Assembly (NCBI GenBank): GCA_902788035.1
Contig: CADAIL010000008.1
Coordinates: forward strand, 1-64,000
DNA: 64,000 nt
Origin: an uncultured Lachnospiraceae bacterium
Lineage (GTDB): Bacteria > Bacillota > Clostridia > Lachnospirales > Lachnospiraceae
Direction of reading: 5' to 3'
Part shown: positions 10,978-19,670 of the stretch, one piece after another
Position numbering within the stretch: position 1 is the stretch's first letter
How the letters are laid out: every line of letters begins with the position of its first letter
Notes under the pieces: model-generated
Databases searched by the model: none
Told to the model about the DNA's origin: nothing
Seen by the model: only the letters and a program-made list of their open reading frames with translations
Position numbers and translations under genes: made by a program

Positions 10978-12267
10978 TTATACCTCGATTGCGTTGTCAG
11001 CGATCAGAGAGATTGCCTTCTGCATAGCGCTGTCTTTACGCAGCTGCTCGATACCGCTCTCACCGAGTGCGGAACGGATCTGATCAGCTGTCATGCCGTA
11101 CTGCTCTGACATCTTGGTGATTTCAGCCTCGACCTCCTCGTCGGTAATCTCAAGGTTCTCAGCCTTTGCGATAGCCTCAAGTGTCAGGCGGGAGCGAATT
11201 CTTCTCTCAGCTTCCGGAAGAAGTGTCTCGATGAACTTCTCTCTGTCAGAACCCTGATATTTCAGGAACTCATCAACCGGAATACCCTGGCTCTGCAGCT
11301 GACGTGCATAGTCCTCGAAGATATTCTCGGCCTCTGCCTTCTTATATACATCAAGAATCTCGATCTCGGATGCTGCAACAGCCTTCTCGACAGCCTCGTT
11401 TTCCTTCGCTGTCTTTGCTGCTTCAGACTTTCTGTCAAAGATGACCTTTCTGAGCTCTTCTTTCAGTTCATCTACTGTGTTAGCTGTCTCGGAGACATCC
11501 TGTGCAAACTCATCATCGATCTCCGGAAGTTCTTCGGCCTGGATAGAATTAACTGTGCATGCAAATGTTGCTTCCTTGCCTGCCAGATCCGGTGCATGAT
11601 ACTCCTCCGGGAATGTCACAACGACATCCTTGGACTCGCCTGCGGAGACGCCGATGAGCTGCTCTTCGAATCCCGGAATAAATGTGCCGGAACCGATTCT
11701 GAGGCTCTGACCCTTGGCTGTGCCGCCATCAAAAGCGACGCCGTCCACTGTTCCTGCGTAATCAAGGTTGATTGTATCGCCGTCAGCTACCGGTCTGTCT
11801 GTGATATCTACCTTGCGGGCATTCTTCTTCTGCTCGCTCTGAAGCTCTTTTTCGACATCCTCGTCAGTGACAGTGACTTCCTGCTTGGAAACTTCCACTG
11901 CCATATAGTTGCCGAGCTTGACTTCCGGCTTAACAGCTACTTCTACTGTATAGATGAAGTCCTTGCCCTTCTCCATCTGGACCGGCATGATTTCCGGATA
12001 AGCGACGACTTCGAGCTCTGCTTCATCGACAGCGTTCGGATAGGACTTGTTTATGCATTCATTGGCAGCATCCTCATAGAAGACGCCCGGTCCGTACATT
12101 TTCTCAATAATATACTGAGACGCTTTGCCTTTGCGGAATCCCGGGATATTGAAACGGCTTTTTGTTCTGTTGTAAGCCGATGTGATTGCCTTATTGAAGT
12201 CAGCTGCCGGTACTGTGACAGTCAGTGTTGCCATGCCGTTCTCAACCTTTTCGATCTTTACGCTCAT
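10978..12267 (-). CDS. tig: Trigger factor
   Basis: 429 residues. Ribosome-associated chaperone with peptidyl-prolyl isomerase activity. The ribosome-binding segment is FNIPGFRKGKA (signature GFRKGK), followed by an FKBP-type domain (DGDTINLDYAGTVDGVAFDGG) and a long helical C-terminal arm. The ATG at 12267 has GGAGGAA upstream; longer in-frame extension is discarded. It heads the tig-clpP-clpX-lon-engB series. Confidence 0.96.
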   Translation of the reverse strand: MSVKIEKVENGMATLTVTVPAADFNKAITSAYNRTKSRFNIPGFRKGKASQYIIEKMYGPGVFYEDAANECINKSYPNAVDEAELEVVAYPEIMPVQMEKGKDFIYTVEVAVKPEVKLGNYMAVEVSKQEVTVTDEDVEKELQSEQKKNARKVDITDRPVADGDTINLDYAGTVDGVAFDGGTAKGQSLRIGSGTFIPGFEEQLIGVSAGESKDVVVTFPEEYHAPDLAGKEATFACTVNSIQAEELPEIDDEFAQDVSETANTVDELKEELRKVIFDRKSEAAKTAKENEAVEKAVAASEIEILDVYKKAEAENIFEDYARQLQSQGIPVDEFLKYQGSDREKFIETLLPEAERRIRSRLTLEAIAKAENLEITDEEVEAEITKMSEQYGMTADQIRSALGESGIEQLRKDSAMQKAISLIADNAIEV

Positions 12268-12335
12268 ATCTTTATAGTTCCTCCTCGTAAATCGGATCAT
12301 GTTGTCTTTATTCACATTTCTACAGACATTTAGAC

Positions 12336-12344
12336 AGTATAGCA
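12336..12344 (-). promoter_or_regulatory. Extended -10 promoter for tig
   Basis: On the minus strand TGC-TATACT (extended -10) lies about 70 bases before the tig ATG. No good -35 is visible, as is usual for extended -10 promoters. Confidence 0.55.
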
Positions 12345-12403
12345 CAGGGTTATGTGAAATCTCAATCCCTTTTAAAAAACTTTTTCAGCCGTCCATACAG
12401 TAA

Positions 12404-12567
12404 GACGGGCTGCACCGAAGCTCCGGGACCGGCGCAAGGATTATGACGGGCTGCATCGAAGCTCCAAGACCGGCGCAAGGATTATGACGGGCTGCATCGA
12501 AGCTCCAAGACCGGCGCACACTTTATAACGGGCTGCATCGAAGCTCCAAGACCGGCGCACGCATCAT
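12404..12567 (+). repeat. Four 41-bp tandem units leading into R1 copy B
   Basis: Four copies start at 12404, 12445, 12486 and 12527 (exact 41-bp spacing). Each contains GGGCTGCATCGAAGCTCC followed by ACCGGCGCA; the first copy differs at a few bases and the last runs straight into the R1 core. A related unit in 28-bp register precedes R1 copy E at 53.9 kb. There are no spacers, so this is not a CRISPR. Confidence 0.9.
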
Positions 12568-12707
12568 CTTCATCGAAAAACGCAGGTCCTTCCCTGCGAG
12601 CTTAGCAATGCATACGCATTGCTGATCTCTCAGTCGGACCTGCAATGTTTTTCTCACGAAGATGGATGCTTTGCTGCCGGAAACGGGTTCATTAAGCAGC
12701 CCGCCCG
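12527..12707 (+). repeat. R1 long-hairpin element, copy B
   Basis: Core 12562-12665. Same arms as copy A. The inner hairpin is again AGCAATGC / GCATTGCT but its loop is ATAC instead of CTTC. The right flank reads TTGCTGCCGG then AAGCAGCCCGCC, shared with copies D and E. It lies between the 3' end of the CYTH gene and the tig promoter, in a 650-bp gene-free stretch that also holds R2 copy 1. Confidence 0.88.
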
Positions 12708-12728
12708 ACTTCGAGTGCATGACGCGAG

Positions 12729-12890
12729 GTAAATCGCGATCTCTGATCGCGCGCGAGCTGCGCAACGCACGTGTGCGTTTTCCTCTGCGCAGCTCTGCGA
12801 TCCGCCGGAGGCTCATTCTTCAACGCAGGCTTTACACCCATGTTGAAGACGAGTTTGATTTACGCATTCCGTATCCTGCGTTGAAGAATG
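12729..12890 (+). repeat. R2 intergenic element, copy 1
   Basis: Starts GTAAATCGCGATCTCTGATC, continues with a 10-bp stem GAGCTGCGCA / TGCGCAGCTC enclosing ACGCAC / GTGCGT, and ends with a second hairpin whose 16-bp arms are perfect: CATTCTTCAACGCAGG (12814-12829) and its complement (12875-12890). The middle segment, TTTACACCCATGTTGAAGAC and onward, is conserved in copy 2 at 19.7 kb. I do not recognise the family. Confidence 0.85.
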
Positions 12891-12917
12891 AAGGCGTTGG
12901 CACCCCCACTTTCCATA

Positions 12918-13364
12918 TTATTTTATACCGGACATAACTGAGTTATGATAGTTCACGTCATAAGTCACATCTTTGTCGAACCACGGCAGGCCCGGAAACG
13001 CCTCCGCCTCCTCCACTGATGAGAACTCAATCTCTGCCAGATAGAGGCCCTTGTGGGGCGACTCAAAATGATCGAGCTCGACAACGAGACCGTTTTCTAT
13101 CGGAATGACATAGCGCACCTTCGAGATCAGTCGACCGTCGATTTTCTCCCGAAGATGCTCATAGGACTTTCTGTCCAACGGCAGATTGTACTCCTCGCGG
13201 GCCATAAGACCGCCTCCTTTGTATGTCAGGATGTAGTCATTATCCTGACGGCGGATGCGGACGACAGGGCGTGTATTGAGGTAACCCTGTTCAATGACAT
13301 GGTGCGGATATGACTCCAGGTCACGGGGAGGCTCCTTGATGAGCCATTTTCTTTCTATTTCCAT
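12918..13364 (-). CDS. CYTH-domain protein (class IV cyclase / triphosphatase superfamily)
   Basis: 148 residues, a single CYTH domain starting with the diagnostic EIERKW. The basic and acidic strands of the triphosphate tunnel are visible: VRIRRQ, YILTYKG, EYNLPLD, KVRYVI, VELDHF and LAEIEF. Family members are usually inorganic triphosphatases, thiamine triphosphatases or, less often, adenylate cyclases; the sequence does not decide between these. A strong AAAGGAG site precedes the ATG. Confidence 0.88.
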   Translation of the reverse strand: MEIERKWLIKEPPRDLESYPHHVIEQGYLNTRPVVRIRRQDNDYILTYKGGGLMAREEYNLPLDRKSYEHLREKIDGRLISKVRYVIPIENGLVVELDHFESPHKGLYLAEIEFSSVEEAEAFPGLPWFDKDVTYDVNYHNSVMSGIK

Positions 13365-13736
13365 ATGGTCGCTCCTTTCATATATCTAAAATTCTTCGTC
13401 AGAGATTAGACTATCTCAGTGTGAAATACCCGATTACAGGGCTCAGCAGCTTCAAGTAACGGTAATATTCCCGCTACATCATAGCACAAATAAGCATTTT
13501 AATATATAATGGATCTTATCGGAAGTTCCGTACGAAAATCCCGATAAAAGGCGATTTGTCAGCCTCAATTCGATTACAGGGGTCAGCGAAGCGATTCCGA
13601 TCACATTACTCTATGAAGCGTAGCAGCAGAGTACCACGTCCATAGGAGCCGCCGCACCGCATGGGGTGGAGGTTCACAGGCATGACTGACTGTACAGCGA
13701 AACAAACGGTAATTATATTTTTTTATGGAGGTAAAT
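13365..13736. other. 372-bp divergent intergenic region
   Basis: Lies between the minus-strand CYTH gene and the plus-strand DJ-1 gene. It contains two copies of GATTACAGGG (13433 and 13569), the second preceded by CGATAAAAGGCGAT; the same pair of motifs recurs at 40.53-40.57 kb. A GC-rich stretch at 13640-13680 precedes the DJ-1 ribosome binding site. I see no gene or recognised RNA. Confidence 0.6.
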
Positions 13737-14297
13737 ATGAGCAGAGTGTGTATTTTTCTGGCGGACGGATTTGAAGAAGTCGAGGCATTAACTCCGGTCG
13801 ACCTGCTTCGCCGCGCCGGCATCGAAGTTGTCACTGTTTCAATGAATGAGGCACCGGAGGTAACAGGCAGGAGCCAGATCACCGTCGTCGCGGACGCCCT
13901 CTGGGCAGACGCGCAGGCGGACACCGCTGATATGCTCGTCCTCCCGGGCGGCCAGCCGGGTGTGAAAAATCTCGGAGCCCACGAAGGACTCACATCTCTC
14001 CTTAAGAAATATGCCGATGAAGGAAAGCTTCTGGCAGCAATCTGCGCCGCCCCGACGATTTTCGGTGCGCTCGGCATCGTGAACGGCAAATGTGCCACAT
14101 GCTACCCCGGTCTGGAGGATCGGCTTACCGGAGCTTCTGTTGTCACTGACCAGCGGGTCGTCACCGATGGGAACATCACGACAAGCCGCGGCGCAGGCAC
14201 TTCAATCCCCTTCGCTCTCCGTCTCATCGAAATTCTAAAAGGCAGGGACGAGGCAGAAAAGGTCGCCGCAGGCATCGTCTACGGTCACAGACGCTGA
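13737..14297 (+). CDS. DJ-1/PfpI family protein
   Basis: 186 residues, a single DJ-1/PfpI glutamine-amidotransferase-like domain (YajL/ThiJ type). It starts MSRVCIFLADGFEEVEAL, with the conserved Glu of the DGFEE motif, and has the nucleophile elbow AAICAAP with the reactive Cys. Family members act as protein/nucleotide deglycases, glyoxalases or redox chaperones; the exact role is not clear. ATG 13737 has GGAGG seven bases upstream; an upstream in-frame ATG at 13725 overlaps that site and is rejected. Monocistronic, closed by the terminator at 14.4 kb. Confidence 0.9.
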   Translation: MSRVCIFLADGFEEVEALTPVDLLRRAGIEVVTVSMNEAPEVTGRSQITVVADALWADAQADTADMLVLPGGQPGVKNLGAHEGLTSLLKKYADEGKLLAAICAAPTIFGALGIVNGKCATCYPGLEDRLTGASVVTDQRVVTDGNITTSRGAGTSIPFALRLIEILKGRDEAEKVAAGIVYGHRR

Positions 14298-14384
14298 TTC
14301 GGATCCTGTGCCCAATCTCGCAAGTTTCATTTTGCGCATTCATCGCAGATTCACGTCACGAGAATTCTACGTCAGAGATTAAAA

Positions 14385-14414
14385 GGGCTGCCGCATAAAT
14401 TCGCGGCAGCCCTT
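14385..14414. terminator. Bidirectional terminator between the DJ-1 gene and proC
   Basis: A 10-bp perfect stem GGGCTGCCGC (14385-14394) / GCGGCAGCCC (14403-14412), with AAAA on the left and TTCT on the right, so it can serve both convergent genes. Confidence 0.85.
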
Positions 14415-14439
14415 CTAGTTGTTTCACTCTTTATTACTG

Positions 14440-15234
14440 TCACATATTCCTCGCCTTATCCGTGCAGGCTCTCACCGCTTCAATCACAGCACTGCGCATC
14501 CCGTATTTTTCGAGCGCGACAACACCTTCAATCGTTGTGCCGGCCGGTGATGTGACCATATCCTTCAATTCTCCCGGATGCTTTCCGGTCTCAAGCACCA
14601 TTTTGGCGCTTCCCAGCACTGTCTGGGCAGCAAAATGGTAAGCCTGAGCCCGCGGCATACCGTCCGCGACCGCGGCATCCGCCATAGCCTCAATAAACAT
14701 ATAGACGTATGCCGGTGAACTTCCGCTAAGGGATGTCACGACCGCCATAAGGCTCTCTGGGACCTGCTCGGCCTCGCTGAATGACGCGATAATGTTTCTT
14801 ACTGACTGCAGTTCCTCATCTGAAACGCGTGAGTTCGGGCAATAGCCTGTGATGCCCGCGCCTACAAGGGCCGGTGTATTCGGCATAGCGCGGACGATTT
14901 TTTTATCGCTGCCAAGACCGGCTTCAAGATCCGCGATCGACTTGCCGGCCATGATTGAGAGGACCACCTGGTCAGATGTGAGAGAATCCCTGATGTCCGC
15001 TGCCACGACCGGAAATACATTCGGCTTGACCGCAAGGAGAACTATGTCGGCGCCTTTTATGCATTCCGCATTATCTTCGAATGTCTCGATTCCGAACGAA
15101 TCTCCGGCTTTCTTTCTTGCCGTTTCAAACTTATCCGCAGCCTTGATCTCAGAAGCAGCCGCAGCACCGTTCTTTATAATACCGCCTATAATAGCGCTTG
15201 CCATGTTTCCGCATCCGATTGATGATATCTTCAT
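14440..15234 (-). CDS. proC: Pyrroline-5-carboxylate reductase
   Basis: 264 residues. Last step of proline synthesis, using NAD(P)H. The N-terminal Rossmann motif is IGCGNMASAIIGG, followed by VKPNVFP and the C-terminal signature region with SGSSPAYVYMFIEAM and SPAGTTIEG. ATG 15234 has AAAGGA upstream. proA is at 39.2 kb; no proB is seen in the window. Confidence 0.96.
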   Translation of the reverse strand: MKISSIGCGNMASAIIGGIIKNGAAAASEIKAADKFETARKKAGDSFGIETFEDNAECIKGADIVLLAVKPNVFPVVAADIRDSLTSDQVVLSIMAGKSIADLEAGLGSDKKIVRAMPNTPALVGAGITGYCPNSRVSDEELQSVRNIIASFSEAEQVPESLMAVVTSLSGSSPAYVYMFIEAMADAAVADGMPRAQAYHFAAQTVLGSAKMVLETGKHPGELKDMVTSPAGTTIEGVVALEKYGMRSAVIEAVRACTDKARNM

Positions 15235-15327
15235 AATACATTCCTTTCGTGTATAAGCGTTACCGGTGCCTGCACAATTCCGCGCGCAGCGGTCGTGCAT
15301 TCAAGTCTCGCTGCTGCCCATGACGCA

Positions 15328-16752
15328 TCAGTTTCCGGCTTCCGCGCCTGTGCCGCTTTCGCTTCCGCCGGCACCGCCTGCGTCAGAGCCTCCCGCCGAT
15401 TCGCCTTCAGAGCTGCCGCCGGAACTGCTGTCCGAGCCGCTGCCGCCATCATTCCCGCCGGAGCTGCTTTCCGAACCACTATCCGAACCGCTTCCCGAAC
15501 CGCTGTCTGTATTCCCGCTGTCCGATCCTGATCCGCCGTCGTCATAGTCATCGTTGTCATAATCATCATAATCGTCATAATCATAATTGTTGTAATTATA
15601 ATTATAATCGTCATATTCATCTTCGTCATAATCATACGAAGGTCTCGGCGTCGGGGTGGGGGCATTCTCCAGTGCTATCTCCCGGTTTATATCGTCAAGA
15701 CTTGCAGGCTCATCATTGGAGATGACAACGCCCGGCACATAGGCTGTTTCAGCCTGCGTCTCCCCGTTCTGCAGATAAGAAAGAACGACCTCCAGTATCT
15801 TTTCTGCCAGTTCCCGGGCGGGCTTGACGACTGTCGCATATACAGATCCCTCACGAACGCTTACTGTCAGCTGGTCATTGTCACCGTCCAGGCATATGAC
15901 CTCTTTTTCAATGTCCAGCGCATTAAGAGCTTCGATGACTGCAAGGGCTTCCTCGCCGTTTCCGCAGACAAATGTGTCGACGGATGAATTCGAGTCGAGC
16001 ACGCTCCTTATTACGCCCTGCACATTCTCACTGTCCAGATCCGCAAGGCCTGCTTCAGTTGCCTCCTTCATATTTGCAAATTCATTCAGTCCCCTTCTGA
16101 AAGAAGCGACATATAGGTTTTCGAAACTGTTATTGGCGTTATAAATCAGCGCGTATGTCTCACGCAGCCGATGGTGTCTCGCAAATATCTCAGCAAGTGT
16201 CGTCATTGCGGAATTCCTGTCTGTTCTGACCTGTCCGTCGCAGACACCTTCATCTGGAACACCGCGATTCACAAGAAAGACCGGAATGCCCGCGTCTTTA
16301 GCAGTCTGTGCGTCAGACTCGATTCCATCACCTGCAATATTGTCACAGATGACTGCGCAAGCCTTATTAGAAACTGCTTCGCCGAAGGCCTTTGACTGTT
16401 TTTCCGCCACGCCGTCATGAGTCTTTACGATGACATCGTAACCTGCCCTCCGCGCCCCCTTAAGGATTATGTCCTCCATCTGGGCAGACAACCCCGTCTC
16501 TGATGAAATAATCAGATATATGGCAGGCACATTCCGCTTCTCCGGGGCTGTCAGCACCGAACTCTCTACAGCTGAGGCTACTGTGCTGTCACCCGGAATG
16601 CTGTCGGTCACGGCTTGGCTGCCCGTTACAACTGCATTTGCGGATATAACCGAATCTGCAGGTACGCCGTTATCACTGGCGGCGCGCCCGCAGCCACATA
16701 CCAGCATCACTGCGGTAACGATGAGGGCAAGCAAGGTTCTTGATCTCTTCAT
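15328..16752 (-). CDS. Sugar-binding-like lipoprotein with acidic low-complexity tail
   Basis: 474 residues. An N-terminal lipoprotein signal peptide ends at the lipobox LVCG-C (about residue 20). Residues about 70-345 form a periplasmic-binding-protein type I domain (galactose/ribose-binding style: 'PAIYLIISSETGLSAQMEDII', 'AVICDNIAGDG', 'VICLDGDNDQLTVSV'). The last 110 residues are low complexity: Pro/Thr, then Asp/Tyr/Asn repeats, then Gly/Ser. No permease or ATPase gene is adjacent, so it may be a receptor or wall-spanning sensor rather than transporter part. The ATG overlaps the dapF stop (ATGA), implying coupled translation. Confidence 0.82.
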   Translation of the reverse strand: MKRSRTLLALIVTAVMLVCGCGRAASDNGVPADSVISANAVVTGSQAVTDSIPGDSTVASAVESSVLTAPEKRNVPAIYLIISSETGLSAQMEDIILKGARRAGYDVIVKTHDGVAEKQSKAFGEAVSNKACAVICDNIAGDGIESDAQTAKDAGIPVFLVNRGVPDEGVCDGQVRTDRNSAMTTLAEIFARHHRLRETYALIYNANNSFENLYVASFRRGLNEFANMKEATEAGLADLDSENVQGVIRSVLDSNSSVDTFVCGNGEEALAVIEALNALDIEKEVICLDGDNDQLTVSVREGSVYATVVKPARELAEKILEVVLSYLQNGETQAETAYVPGVVISNDEPASLDDINREIALENAPTPTPRPSYDYDEDEYDDYNYNYNNYDYDDYDDYDNDDYDDGGSGSDSGNTDSGSGSGSDSGSESSSGGNDGGSGSDSSSGGSSEGESAGGSDAGGAGGSESGTGAEAGN

Positions 16753-17636
16753 AACTTCCACTCCCCTTCAAACACTTCTTCGGCCGGACCGGTCATAAAC
16801 ACATGATTGGTATCGCGGTCCCACTCGATCCGGAGGTCTCCTCCGTTCAGATGCAGTCTGACAGGACTCTGACCGAACCCGTTCAATATGGCTGCAACGG
16901 CTGTCGCGCATGCTCCGGTCCCACATGCCCATGTCTCACCGGAACCTCTCTCCCATACTCGCATTCTTATATCATGCTCTCCCTGCATAGCTGCAAATTC
17001 AGTATTCACACGGTCCGGAAAAGCTTCGTGATGCTCAAAATGCGGTCCGACGCTCTCGATCTGCAGACTTTCCACATCCTCCGGTGAATCCATGAACACG
17101 ATGCAGTGCGGATTGCCCATGGAAACGCAGGTCACTTTATATGTATGACCGAGGACCCTGAGCGGCACATTCACAGCAGTCCTGCCGAAGCTGCCCTCCG
17201 CCATCGGTCTTGAGGAGGCTATCACCTTGTCAGACATCCTCACAGGAATCATCTCAGGCTCAAGAATGGCTTCTCCCATATCAACACGGACATTCTTCAC
17301 CTTGCCGTCTGCTGTCTCGAGAGCGAGAATCTTAACGCCGGATCCGGTTGCGATCCTGACGGTCGTCTTGTCAGTGAGGCCATGATCATAGACATACTTT
17401 CCCACGCAGCGGATACCGTTGCCGCACATTTTACCCCGGCTGCCGTCCGCATTGTACATATCCATCTCAAAATCCGCAATATCAGACGGCTTGATCAGGA
17501 TAAGTCCGTCGGAGCCGATTCCGAAATGCCGATCGCTCACACTTACCGCGACCGCGACCGGATCCTCCACGGTCTCTTTTGTACAGTCAACGTACACATA
17601 ATCATTGCCGATTCCGTGCATCTTCGTAAAGTGCAT
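16749..17636 (-). CDS. dapF: Diaminopimelate epimerase
   Basis: 295 residues. Interconverts LL- and meso-diaminopimelate for lysine and peptidoglycan. Both catalytic cysteines are visible in their motifs: GKMCGNGIRC (first half) and WACGTGACAT (second half). The N-terminus is MHFTKMHGIGNDYVYVDC. ATG 17636 has GGAGGAA upstream; 26 residues encoded further upstream are excluded. Confidence 0.97.
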   Translation of the reverse strand: MHFTKMHGIGNDYVYVDCTKETVEDPVAVAVSVSDRHFGIGSDGLILIKPSDIADFEMDMYNADGSRGKMCGNGIRCVGKYVYDHGLTDKTTVRIATGSGVKILALETADGKVKNVRVDMGEAILEPEMIPVRMSDKVIASSRPMAEGSFGRTAVNVPLRVLGHTYKVTCVSMGNPHCIVFMDSPEDVESLQIESVGPHFEHHEAFPDRVNTEFAAMQGEHDIRMRVWERGSGETWACGTGACATAVAAILNGFGQSPVRLHLNGGDLRIEWDRDTNHVFMTGPAEEVFEGEWKL

Positions 17637-17789
17637 ATTGTTCCTCCGTCCACTTATTTGCTCCAAAGCTGTCAGGGTTCTAATCTCTGACAGCGCGGGA
17701 TCCGCCGTCTCCATGACAGATCCCGAGGCTAAACTTAAAAAATTATAACATAAAAACCATACATGGCAACACAGAGTTTCGGACGCACC

Positions 17790-18932
17790 TTATTTCCGCC
17801 GTCCCTTGCAGTAGGAAATGAAGCCGCGCAGGATCTTCTTATCCTCGGCATCCATGAATTTCATGCGGCTGATTTTTCTCTCCGCACTCTCGAAGTGATC
17901 CGCAAGTACACTCCGGGCGTACGCCAGAGCGCCGGATTCCTCAAATATTCTCTGAACCTGCTCTATATCTCTGCTGGTCACATGCTTCTTGCCGTAATAC
18001 TGAAGAAGTTCTTCCGCAAATTCGGGCTTCATAGTACGCACATACATATAGAGGATCGTCTGCTTGTACTCAGCCACATCCGATCCGACATCCTTCCCGA
18101 GGATCTTCGGATCTGCAAATACTCCCAGAATGTCATCCATGATCTGATACGCGATACCAATGTCCCGCGCGCACCTGTCAAGGGCTGCCATCTCCTTTGG
18201 TTCCGCGCCGCCGAGGATCATGCCCAGATGGAGCGGTCCGATCACCGAGTAGCCGGCTGTCTTAAGGAAGTAAATATCATAAATGGACTTTTCGAGGAGT
18301 TTTGCTCTTTCCTCCTCCCCGATGCCGGGATCCTGGATCTCGTAGGGCAGGACCACGTCCAGGAGTTCGCCCCTGAGTGTCTGAATGACAATGTCATCAA
18401 AATAAGAGATCAGCTGTCCCAGGGCAGGGTCGGAGCCGTAGGAGTCGGCCAGAAGTTTATTTGCATAATAAATACCGAGATCACCCACACATATGCCGAC
18501 AGATTTCGCTATTTCCTGAGGTCTTTCAATGCCGGATACCATTCGGATATCTCGCACGTCGAGCCGGTGCTCATAGCGCCTGTGGACCGTAATTTTTCCT
18601 CTTCTCTGGGCAGCATTGTCTATAACATCATCGTGGACAAGCACCCCCGTCTGGAACATTTCAAATGTCTGCGCAAGCGCGTCGCTGACCGGCAGATCAA
18701 TATCTGAAGCTCCGCGTGCATGCCGCGCAATCTGATAACCGAACACGACAAGCATGCCGCGCAGCATTTTCCCGCCCTGATTAAGGTCCGCAAGGTCCTC
18801 CATGAACGGCCGTATGATCGGATTGTCATCCTTTTTGAGAGACCTGTTATAGGCGTGCGTTTTCTTTTCGAGTCTCTTATATGTCTCCTCATAAAACTTT
18901 CTGAAGGTTTCCAGATTTCTGTCTTTTCTCAT
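17790..18932 (-). CDS. Polyprenyl synthetase family protein
   Basis: 380 residues, an all-helical trans-prenyltransferase. The first aspartate-rich motif is VHDDVIDNA (DDxxD) and the second is YQIMDDILGVF; the GGKMLRG segment is the FARM-preceding substrate region. It condenses isopentenyl diphosphate with an allylic primer to make a polyprenyl diphosphate; chain length cannot be read. It is longer than typical farnesyl synthases (about 300). It follows uppS by three bases, so the two prenyltransferases are probably co-expressed. Confidence 0.9.
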   Translation of the reverse strand: MRKDRNLETFRKFYEETYKRLEKKTHAYNRSLKKDDNPIIRPFMEDLADLNQGGKMLRGMLVVFGYQIARHARGASDIDLPVSDALAQTFEMFQTGVLVHDDVIDNAAQRRGKITVHRRYEHRLDVRDIRMVSGIERPQEIAKSVGICVGDLGIYYANKLLADSYGSDPALGQLISYFDDIVIQTLRGELLDVVLPYEIQDPGIGEEERAKLLEKSIYDIYFLKTAGYSVIGPLHLGMILGGAEPKEMAALDRCARDIGIAYQIMDDILGVFADPKILGKDVGSDVAEYKQTILYMYVRTMKPEFAEELLQYYGKKHVTSRDIEQVQRIFEESGALAYARSVLADHFESAERKISRMKFMDAEDKKILRGFISYCKGRRK

Positions 18933-18935
18933 CGC

Positions 18936-19640
18936 TTATTTTCCTTTGTTGATCTTGATAGTCTCATAATAGTCAAGAGCCGCTTTCATGTCTGCCTTCG
19001 AAAAATCCGGCCAGAGCACATCCGTGAACCAGATTTCCGAATAGACCGTCTGCCACGGGAAAAAGTTTGACAGTCTGCGGTTGCCTCCGGTCCGAATGAC
19101 CAGATCTATATCCGGGACGCCGGCAGTGTCAAGATAACTTTCGAACTCCTTCTCGGTGAGATTTTCCGGATCGACCTCTCCTCGGGCTGCCTTCTCCGCG
19201 TACGCCTTGATCGCGCGGACAATTTCATCCCTGCCGCCGTAGGAAATGGCAATCTGAACAAGTAGATTCCTGCAGTGGGCTGTCATGCTCTCCGCCTTAC
19301 GCACTGTCTCCATAGACTCATCGTCCAGCCTTGACAGGTCGCCGATGACCTTGATTCGAATATCTCTGTTTATACATGTATCAATCTCATCACGGAAAAA
19401 TTTACCCATCAGCTTGAAGAGGCTGGAAACCTCCTCACGGCTCCTCTCCCAGTTCTCCGTTGAGAACGCATAAACAGTGAGATACGGAATTCCCTCATCC
19501 TGACACCATGTACACGTGTCCATAAAAGCATCCAGTCCCTTCTCATGGCCCCGCATGACGGATGTAAACATATGCTTCTTCGCCCACCTGCGGTTTCCGT
19601 CCATGATAACACCCAGATGTCTCACTTTGTTTTCAGCCAT
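18936..19640 (-). CDS. uppS: Undecaprenyl diphosphate synthase (cis-prenyltransferase)
   Basis: 234 residues. Makes the lipid carrier for cell-wall precursors. Motifs: HLGVIMDGNRRWAKK (catalytic Asp), YAFSTENW, IRTGGNRRLSNF (family motif RTSGExRLSNF has Gly-Asn where Ser-Gly-Glu is usual) and EIWFTDVLWPDF. The changed RTGGNRR region is worth noting because the Glu there is normally conserved. ATG 19640 has GGAG at a good distance. Confidence 0.93.
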   Translation of the reverse strand: MAENKVRHLGVIMDGNRRWAKKHMFTSVMRGHEKGLDAFMDTCTWCQDEGIPYLTVYAFSTENWERSREEVSSLFKLMGKFFRDEIDTCINRDIRIKVIGDLSRLDDESMETVRKAESMTAHCRNLLVQIAISYGGRDEIVRAIKAYAEKAARGEVDPENLTEKEFESYLDTAGVPDIDLVIRTGGNRRLSNFFPWQTVYSEIWFTDVLWPDFSKADMKAALDYYETIKINKGK

Positions 19641-19670
19641 AAGCATCTCCTTTCATTAATCAGTCTGTTT

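Noticed and set aside
12404-12567. Regular repeats that might be a CRISPR array
   Set aside because: The 41-bp units are directly abutting with no variable spacers, and no cas gene is present.
13600-13680. Possible fragment of an R1 element (GCAGCAGAGTA)
   Set aside because: Only a short word matches; arms and inner hairpin are missing.
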